From Glandiceps talaboti (taxonomy: Eukaryota; Hemichordata; Enteropneusta; Spengelidae), in assembly GCF_964340395.1 (NCBI RefSeq), contig NC_135554.1:16035592-16099591 (forward strand): a stretch of 64,000 nucleotides of DNA, written 5' to 3'. A model generated the notes under the pieces. It was given only the letters and a program-made list of their open reading frames with translations. It did no database searches and was not told where the DNA came from. A program made the position numbers and the translations under genes. Numbering within the stretch: position 1 is the first letter of the stretch; each line of letters opens with the position of its first letter. This document shows positions 58,501 to 64,000 of the stretch, piece after piece.

Positions 58501-61500
58501 TGTAAAGGTTACTTGCTAACAAGTTTATATTTGAAGAAATTGTCGTATGGTCATTCTTTTTTTTTGTGAGAAGCCACAGCACCTGAAACGTTCGGTACAT
58601 TTGTAGTCTTTCCACTCTGCAAGTTCACTATCTTTTATTCCATTTGCTAAACTATACGTTGTTGCCTGTCTTCAGTGCTTTACATCATCAACATCTTGCA
58701 AATGTTCTGATGTTTTATGCCAACATTTTCATATCAGCGTCTCTTAAAAACACAGTAAAGTAAGACTGTTTTCCTACCTCAGCCTGTCTTACTGGTACTA
58801 GTCCGCTACCATGAATTATTGACGTGTTTTCCTTGTCATACATATTCCATTCGATTGTCTGCAACCCACTGTGCTGATCGTAAGCATCAAAAGTAATACT
58901 ATAGTTGAACAGAAAATAAGAGAATTCCATCAAACCAAACGTCAGTCTATAGGAGATTTAATCGGTTTCTCAATCGCTGTTACCGATTCGGACACTAATA
59001 GCAGTTTCCGGTAGGGAAGATATTGCATATTCAAATTTATTATTAAATTTGAAATATTATTCAAAGGAATTAACATCTGTATGTATGTATGTATGTATGT
59101 ATGTATGTATGTATGTATGTATGTATGTATGTATGTATGTATGTATGTATGTATGTATGTATGTATGTGTGTGTGTGTGTGTGTGTGTATGTGTGTGTAT
59201 GTATGTATGTATGTATGTATGTATGTATGTATGTACAACTTACTTCATTTCAAAGAGGTCTTCTAGATTATGAACAGCAAGTCTTTCAACTCCGTCCTTT
59301 GATAACCAGATTTCACTTACGATTGGAGGGGAGGAATCAACGTGAATCAGAACTTCATCGGTGGCATAGTTTCCTATGATGTCATAGGATTGAACCCATA
59401 CACGTATAGAATCACCATCTCGTCTGTCGATGTCAAAGTACTGTTCCTCAGCCTGTACAAAGAGATTATTTAGCGTGAGATTGTTATCAGAATGATGTGA
59501 TTATCATATTTACACTAAACAAATAAAAAAGAACAAACAAAAATAAACGACTTCAATCTCCATTCTAACTCATCCTGCCAGTTAAGAGTCAGTGAATGAT
59601 TATTAAGAGCACTTTTAGACTCGTTTGTGCTTATTTCTCTATTACTAGGTAAACACGTCTTATTGAAGTTGATAACAGACTGTTTCGCCGCTGTTACAGA
59701 TCTAGATCACCATTACTTACTACAAAATTAGGCACGTCCATCCAGCTATCTGGAGGTTGAGTGATTGATGTACCACCTTCATGATCAACTGAGAAACAGC
59801 TTTCAGTTTTGGCAATACCATTTACACCAGGAATGGCTTCGATAGATCTGACATTAGGTGGTTGTCCAGTTTTCTCTTCATATGGTGCAGGGATGTCTGG
59901 TTTGTGTGGAGCAATAGGATTAAGAAAGTGGTTTCTGTCGTGATGGAGGTTGACGAAATGGGTGTCCCATGTGATGTGTATCTGACGGGTAAAATCAAGA
60001 AATACACTTATTCACTGTTTTTTTTTGTTGGCGTTTCAGCTAATGTCGGAGAAAGCAATTCATATGTTAATTAATGAGAATATCTTTTTGTTCGACTTCA
60101 TTAAGAAGGTCACCATGCATATAAAGAACAACAATTGTCTTCATGCATAAACTAAAATATTGATGAGTCATAAAAAATCTCACAAAAATGGTAGTAATTT
60201 AAAATTGCTTTGATTTTGTAAAGAAACATTCTTGAATGATACCTGTTGGTCTTGAAACTGAAATATTCCATCATTTCGATTCACAAATTTCAAAGATAAA
60301 ACTGGAAAGACCTCACTATCTATCCCAATGCTTATCACTATCCTATTTGTTGAGGGTATTCATTATTTGGTTAGCAGCAAACGTTATAATTTACAGTATG
60401 ACTTAGTTTAATGTATATAGGTTGAAATATATTAATAAGTAATCTGTAAACCTGGGGTCCCGGATTCAGAGAATCGTGCAATGAAGTAACCCATATGTCG
60501 CCATTACTTGGGTTGAAAATGGAATCTTTGACTGTCATTGGATATAGGTCATCGATTTCAACAACATTTTCATCATCAAATGTGACAAAACGTCTGGCCA
60601 TTTGATAATTCCCAACTTGATCTTCGACTGTGAAAAGTACACAGTACACGCCTAGAATAAAAAACACGATAACGCAAACAATGTGAGAGAGAAAATTCGA
60701 TGTTTATTTTTTTTCAAGGATCAAGGTAATCTGTACTATTCTGGGTTGAATTCAGTGACGTTTCAGCGGGGCGTTTGTACGCGTTATATAGTTGTCACTA
60801 TGCTCCTTGTTCTCAGCTAAATGTTCCAGACGAAAAAAGAAAATAAATGGTAACCTTTATAATTACATACTTTATTAAGTTAAAGTTCTTGAACTTCAGT
60901 TCTAGCAGTATGTGAATGATTCTGGACATTTCAAATAGTTGGTAATGCTAATATTGATTTACTAAATAGTTTACCTGTTTTAGAAAATGATGTGGTGAAG
61001 CTAGAGACTGAATCATTTACTGTGCCACTGTCTTCTGCAGGAGTTGTGTAATCAAGCATTGATCCCTGATTAGATAGCAGTATTACGCTCCATTCATATA
61101 GTTTGACACCAGATACTGCGTCCAACCATCCAGACCAGGTTACAGTTAGATTTGGCTGAAGTATAGTTTATTTAGAAAGTGAATATGTTTATAGTAGTGA
61201 GAACAGACACACGTCACATACAACCATTACTACCTACAACAATATGTACACACGTATCTTAGTTTCTGTGAATATACACGTGTCACACATTCACACCCAG
61301 GTATGTTTGTAATATGTTGATATGACGTTTACAAAGAAATCATGGAAAGTGCAAGTTTCTATCGATTACGAAATATCATTTGAAAGCATAATAAAATTGA
61401 GATTAGTACATTGTCACGAACTGTGCAATATTTGTATTACAAATCAACAGTACTCACCTTCTTTGTGTAAACCGATTCTATGAATAACAAATCGTCATCA

Positions 61501-61704
61501 CAGTCTGTTGTATTTGTATTTGTACTATTGGCTACAGAGCAGTGATATGGCGGAAACATGTCAATTACGAAGATAGCTGTTTTTTCTATTATACTCCCAG
61601 AGTAATAATAAGTATCATTAGCAAAACTGTCATCAGCCTGAAGGACATCTTTGTCGAATATTTTAATAAAACCACCATTTTCGGAACGAGCTGAAACTAC
61701 AATT
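37681..61704 (-). CDS. Giant extracellular FN3-like repeat protein (48 exons in window, 5' partial)
   Basis: I linked 48 exons on the minus strand. Every join has AG and GT sites and matching phase, giving about 9.2 kb of coding sequence (about 3,070 codons) ending in TAA at 37681-37683. The repeat theme is a beta-sandwich module with 'W-x-GF-x-D', 'Y-x-W-x-VGT', 'YYVTV-x-A-x-N-x-AGL' and a linker 'SDGV-x-VDTTPP-x-x-G-x-V-x-DG'. I regard these as divergent FN3-like domains, as seen in large uncharacterised extracellular proteins of marine invertebrates. Extras are a galactose-binding-like insertion (exon 41296-41862) and Cys-rich modules (44751-44928, 58311-58493). No transmembrane segment is seen at the C-terminus, so it is probably secreted. 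The first exons are not in the window: the exon at 61704 is entered in phase 2. Confidence 0.82.
39373..41044 (-). CDS. Minus gene, exons 40835-41044, 40026-40216, 39373-39481
   Basis: 40835-41044: 'AIHANWDVIDVESPI' and 'LWAIG', a repeat core following the galactose-binding-like domain. 40026-40216: 'VHVTVLSKNAAELEV' and 'VVDLTPPNICCAK'. 39373-39481: 'SIHWLVDDPESGVKFCEVAVG'. Phases 1, 1, 0, 1 agree. Confidence 0.8.
39655..40017 (-). mobile_element. tRNA-derived SINE
   Basis: On the minus strand a tRNA-like head at about 40016-39950 has an A-box-like 'aatggttagagtgg' and a B-box-like 'ggttagagccc'. It is followed by a body containing 'cttgggcaaga', then a 3' part with 'aaagcgctatataaa' and a (ATT)n-type tail at about 39677-39643. 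It lies in an intron of the minus gene, same orientation, with its head only a few bases from the donor of exon 40026-40216. Confidence 0.75.
41296..43087 (-). CDS. Minus gene, exons 42940-43087, 42354-42514, 42014-42257, 41296-41862 (includes galactose-binding-like domain)
   Basis: 42014-42257 holds a repeat start 'VYDGIGLHDADY' and 'ASWEGFSD' with 'YVWCVGS'. 41296-41862 (567 nt, the largest exon) begins 'VYSTVIAVDAAGLE' and 'SDGVVIDTTPP', then continues into a different domain: 'NLLKNPSFEDTND', 'THWNVDG', 'GHSFVLVRG', 'ISQTFVSARGEKYLLSF' and 'YVIADDDVTTLAIGS'. This pattern (N-x-SFE at the start, W near residue 30, I-x-Q in the middle) is typical of galactose-binding-like, DUF642-type beta-sandwiches. 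Confidence 0.8.
43540..46156 (-). CDS. Minus gene, exons 45935-46156, 45264-45401, 44751-44928, 44129-44269, 43868-44023, 43540-43670
   Basis: 45935-46156: 'VDSTPPSVG' and 'KLAWLGFSD'. 45264-45401: 'DLVPGEYIYVTLWAVNG'. 44751-44928 is a Cys-rich module ('CESQTCQGDCTCAPQYQLC' plus one more Cys). 43868-44023: 'YEWSVGTKGSDPG'. 43540-43670: 'SSDGVKVDAAPP'. The acceptor of 44751-44928 lies directly against a (CCA)n microsatellite. Confidence 0.8.
44930..44965. repeat. (GGT)n microsatellite at a splice acceptor
   Basis: About eleven GGT units on the plus strand, read as CCA on the minus strand directly before the AG of the acceptor of exon 44751-44928. The His-rich frame over it is an artefact. Confidence 0.95.
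46467..46542. repeat. (AAT)n microsatellite
   Basis: About 25 AAT units with one GAT interruption, in the intron between exons 45935-46156 and 46627-46755 of the minus gene. Confidence 0.95.
46627..48626 (-). CDS. Minus gene, exons 48440-48626, 47822-48033, 47424-47536, 46888-47007, 46627-46755
   Basis: 48440-48626: 'YFTTVTACNAAELC', then a degenerate linker 'SDGIIPDDSPP' and 'GIVYDGPSDDD'. 47822-48033: 'LSHYEWRVGTTRGGDDI' and 'YTTVTAYNKAG', with a donor GTCTGC weaker than most. 47424-47536: 'SNGVIVDNTAPTV'. 46627-46755: 'NTYYVKVIACNSAKLCSSS', with a Cys pair like the one in 48440-48626. Confidence 0.8.
48918..51228 (-). CDS. Minus gene, exons 51022-51228, 50811-50916, 50417-50533, 49845-50012, 49600-49745, 49255-49383, 48918-49056
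   Basis: Full repeat cycles are visible: 'HRYYVCVYANET' with 'SDGITVDWTAPEPG', 'VMYISWESF' with 'YEYAIG', 'TYYVTLRG', 'SSGVTIDTTPPS', 'ASWERIFYDKESG', 'YYEWGIGSKPG', 'YYVSAK', 'IVIDTSPPNAGYVFDG', and 'IYWEGFND' with 'YSWKIGTCPGCD'. This is the cleanest stretch for defining the repeat. Confidence 0.82.
51738..53720 (-). CDS. Minus gene, exons 53502-53720, 52718-52901, 52246-52439, 51738-51969
   Basis: 53502-53720 has 'LLPGNHYRTSIKFCYPGGC' and 'SDGVWI'. 52718-52901 has 'AFTWTGFVNLE' and 'YEWTLIV'. 52246-52439 has 'RGHNKAGLYTTVSE' and extra cysteines. 51738-51969 has 'KISAVWSTL', 'YSWKVV' and a Cys pair in 'CDTPEVLACG'. Phases 2, 2, 0, 2, 0 link them. Confidence 0.8.
53878..54031. mobile_element. 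154-bp foldback MITE
   Basis: Inverted arms of about 35 bp: 53878-53912 and 53996-54031 share 'caatatttttcttc' and 'ttcagccaaggaa' with few mismatches. An inner pair ('cctaagg') extends the hairpin, and a 14-bp direct repeat ('tcacacaagtatt') sits in the loop side. TA lies at both ends. Non-coding, in an intron of the minus gene. Confidence 0.75.
54518..57126 (-). CDS. Minus gene, exons 56979-57126, 56582-56800, 56078-56246, 55473-55762, 55138-55335, 54877-55012, 54518-54701
   Basis: Alternating halves of the repeat: 'VVSWRGEDTESDIYDYMVG', 'VASWDENDFVEKDD' and 'YQVAVG', 'YHVSVKVTNAAGLS', 'YEVAIG', then 'TYYVTVRATTSAGS' with 'SDGVTI'. 54518-54701 ends with the phase 2 donor GTAGGT. All joins were checked. 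Confidence 0.8.
57367..59981 (-). CDS. Minus gene, exons 59721-59981, 59244-59452, 58778-58898, 58311-58493, 57846-58055, 57367-57638
   Basis: Repeat modules with linkers 'VDSSPPIVSEIW' and 'VTVDSSPPDAGYV', the core 'IHAWWDGFFDRESGVMLYVY' shape, and 'SDGVTIDVTEP'. The exon at 58311-58493 begins with a compact Cys cluster 'CTAPGCICIPKGEC'. 59721-59981 is a longer proline-rich exon with no clear module. A (GTAT)n microsatellite stops a few bases before the donor of 59244-59452. Confidence 0.8.
59078..59236. repeat. (GTAT)n with an internal (GT)n tract
   Basis: About 159 bp of GTAT units with a GT stretch near 59165-59190. It ends seven bases from the donor of exon 59244-59452. Tyr/Val/Cys and Ile/His/Thr frames across it are artefacts. 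Confidence 0.95.
60452..61704 (-). CDS. Minus gene, exons 61458-61704, 60975-61155, 60452-60651
   Basis: First exons visible. 61458-61704 has a short Cys-containing, N-glycosylation-rich stretch ('VANSTNTNTTDCDDD') after a 'VIDMFPP' linker. 60975-61155 has 'TVTWSGWLDAVSGVKLYEW', the repeat core. 60452-60651 has 'VYCVLFTVEDQVGNY' followed by 'ARRFVTFDD', a different beta-rich segment. Phases are 2, 0, 1, 0 across the joins. Confidence 0.8.
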
Positions 61705-61830
61705 CTGCAAAGAATAAACAAGAAATTTAACTGATATATTCTTCTGTCGATGGTTCTCAAAAAAGAATATCCTGATAAACTAATCTAACATCCATTTCCC
61801 ATTATTTATTGTAGAAATGTTAATTTTAAA

Positions 61831-61863
<33 letters not shown>

Positions 61864-61864
61864 T

Positions 61865-61903
<39 letters not shown>

Positions 61904-61906
61904 GAT

Positions 61907-61947
<41 letters not shown>

Positions 61948-61981
61948 TATCGATATCATCATCATCATAATCATCATCGAT

Positions 61982-62020
<39 letters not shown>

Positions 62021-62287
62021 TTTCAAAGGAACTTTAATGCTTATTTGTCCTATGTACACAAAATACTAAGATATATACAAAAATGGTAAAGATCGAGGTT
62101 CGATTCAATACTGTTGAACTGTATGAAGACTGATATTTACATCGAGTTCTACAAGTTGTAAGTTATTCAAGTTCAGAAAAAAAGTGGCAGTATGATGGCT
62201 AAAAGTTGTATTGAAACTTGAACAATGCGTTATGTGGCTAGAATGTAGAAATGGTAAATTGAATACTGGAGTTTATACTGTTTGTAG
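61705..62287 (-). other. Intron and LINE 3' UTR
   Basis: Between the first visible exon of the minus gene and the LINE stop codon. Apart from the ATC tract, 62022-62287 has no exon and is probably LINE 3' untranslated sequence. Confidence 0.45.
61831..62021. repeat. (ATC)n microsatellite
   Basis: About 190 bp of ATC units with a few ATT and 'gatatc' interruptions. Poly-Ile, poly-Asp and poly-Met frames here are artefacts. On the minus strand it lies just after the 3' UTR of the LINE at 62288, and it may be the LINE's tail. Confidence 0.95.
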
Positions 62288-64000
62288 CTAAAAATTGAAG
62301 AGGAGCTGTCCGTCGACTACGCGGCATACGGCGTCGTTGATGGTCCAAATTGCTGAAAAGATATCTATACATTGTCTTAATCTGTAATGTTCAAATTCTA
62401 ATTGTACTCTTGCTCGTATACGCGTTTTAAATATTTCCAATGGGTCGACTTGAGTTGTGTTGTCCATTTTATTCCTTCTGGCGATGTGTATTGACATTTT
62501 TGCTGTTGACGTTATGTGGGTGAAGAGGAACATGGCACGTTTGTTGGTGAAGGCTCTGCTTTTCTTCGGTGGATTGATGAAAAACCACGCCATTGGTATT
62601 AGATGATCGTTATTGATAAGACGGGAGATGATAACTGTGATGAAGGCAAGTAATCGTTGGATTTGTTGGCAGTCGATGAAAATGTGGAGAAGGGAGTCTT
62701 TGTCGCCACAATGTGGACAATCAGAGTCTTGGCGAAATCCTGAGTTGAATAAATAGGTACCTGTAGTGTATGCGCCATGCAGTATACGCCATTGCAGATC
62801 TCCTTCTTTCTTTATAGTTGGCGGGTAGTAGCATGCTTCGTAGTTTGGATGTAGATGGTCGGGTAAGCTTAATATGTCTCTCCACACAGAGTCTAGTCTA
62901 TTCGGTTGTTTGTTAGCGTGTTGTTCTGATATCAAATATCTATAAATTGCACCTTTCTCTAGTTTATAGAGTGCAATGTTGAGTTCGGGTGAGTGATAAA
63001 GTTCGATCGAATAATGTGGGTTCTGGGTTTCGGTGGATGATTGATCTTCAAGGTAGTCGTTGATTTTTATCTTTAGGATATCTGGTATTGCCTGGTGAGT
63101 TACTTTTAGAGTGAGGGCAAGTATGCGGTTTGAGTGAATGTTAACTTTGTCGCTGATATCAGTGGAGGTGAGCCAGCGTTTTTCATTCTTATCGATGAGG
63201 TCACCAATTTTAGTAATGCCTGCGTCTACGAAGTGATGAAGTGTAAATGGTGTTCCATGGATGGGATGTAGAATAAGTGGGTTTTGGAATAAAGGTTCGT
63301 TGATAATTTCCGATATGGTCTCTGGGTCTCCTTTACGTAGTTTCTTAGTTGAGTTCCAACGATGTAGTAAATCAACGTAGAAGTCTGGCATATGTGTTTT
63401 GTCCGGGTTGATATCAATTGTTAACAGTAACTGTCTTTTGTAGTTTAAATTACCGATTTTACTGAAGAAGTAATCCATGAAGTATGATGACGGGTGGAGG
63501 TTGTCTTGGTAGAGATAACGTTGTATGTGGCTTATTCGGAGTGACGTGAGCCGAGTTTGGAGATGTATTAGTCCCTGTCCACCTTTTTTGAGAGGTAGAC
63601 AGATAGTTTCGACTGGTATCCAATGGCGACCTTGCCAAAGGAATCTAAGTAATAATGTCTGAATGTATGATATGGTATCTTTGGTTGGTGTAATACAGTT
63701 AAGTCTATGAAGTAATTTTGACGCGATGAGATGGTTTATGATAAGTATACGGCCTCTATATGACATTCCTGGAGCGAAGGTTGACCAGTATTTAATTTTG
63801 TTTTCAATTGTGTTGACAAGTTCTGTCCAATTTCTTCGATAGTACGTGTCAGTGTTGCCGAGGTAGACTCCTAGAATTTTAAGTCCGGTAGAGTTCCATT
63901 TAATACCTAATGGATTGTCTATGCGGTTGCGCCACGATCCAACCCACAGGCCTTCTGATTTTTCGAGGTTCACTTTTGCGTTTGATGCCTTTTCGTATAC
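62288..64000 (-). mobile_element. Tx1/L1-type LINE, ORF2 C-terminal part (runs off the right edge)
   Basis: An open frame enters from the right edge and runs to TAG at 62288, over 560 codons without a break. It shows the region after the reverse transcriptase core: 'NAKVNLEKSEGLWVGSW', 'LGIKW', 'LKILGVYLGN', 'YRGRILIINHLIASKLLHRL', 'FLWQGRHWIPVETICLPL', 'KKGGQGLIHLQ', and near the end the zinc-knuckle-like 'CPHCGDKDSLLHIFIDC' (C-x2-C-x7-H-x4-C). These match ORF2 of Tx1-clade LINEs known from fish, amphibians and lancelets. The intact frame suggests a recent insertion. It is in the same orientation as the minus-strand gene and, if that gene continues, sits in its intron. Confidence 0.88.

Noticed and set aside
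61780-62089. Poly-Met, poly-Asp and poly-Ile frames
   Set aside because: Produced by the ATC tract.

Overview
The window is nuclear DNA of an intron-rich animal. Short exons, GT..AG introns of 0.2-3 kb, AT-rich non-coding sequence, many microsatellites, LINE and SINE copies and large extracellular repeat proteins all point to a marine invertebrate. A lancelet-like or other invertebrate deuterostome is my best guess, but the sequence does not settle it. No bacterial-type genes, CRISPR arrays or rRNA are seen.

Plus strand, 1-34653: a single reading frame can be carried through about 40 spliced exons. It opens (5' end outside the window) with a recent tandem array of 1,537-bp units, each holding two intact fibronectin type III (FN3) exons, one half-length FN3 exon and one dead FN3 exon. 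Ten further FN3 exons follow to 17846, one of doubtful acceptor. All intact FN3 exons are phase 1-1, so they can be duplicated or lost without breaking the frame. An exon with a transmembrane helix and a basic stop-transfer (18238-18425) leads into eight exons of a receptor-tyrosine-kinase-like domain that lacks the HRD aspartate and has DYA for DFG, so it looks like a pseudokinase. The frame then passes, phase 0 to phase 0, into about twelve exons of HEAT-repeat sequence that I recognise as the middle of the proteasome adaptor ECM29 (ECPAS). A Ser-rich last exon carries a 28-residue motif three times. If the exons are spliced together, this is a cell-surface FN3 receptor whose cytoplasmic part is a pseudokinase joined to a proteasome-scaffold fragment. 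This is the most novel item in the window.

Minus strand, 61704-37681: 48 linked exons (about 9.2 kb, about 3,070 codons) of a giant extracellular protein made of divergent FN3-like repeats with the signatures 'SDGV-x-DTTPP' and 'YEW-x-VGT'. Inserted in it are a galactose-binding-like domain and Cys-rich modules. The 5' end lies beyond the right edge or across the LINE; the stop codon is at 37681. The two giant genes converge tail to tail across about 3 kb holding a (TA)n tract framed by a perfect 23-bp inverted repeat.

Mobile and repeat content: a decayed LINE 3' fragment (13395-14260), two foldback MITEs (19956-20204, 53878-54031), a tRNA-derived SINE placed against a splice donor (39655-40017), a Tx1/L1-type LINE ORF2 C-terminal part running off the right edge (62288-64000, minus), and many microsatellites, several lying directly at splice sites.
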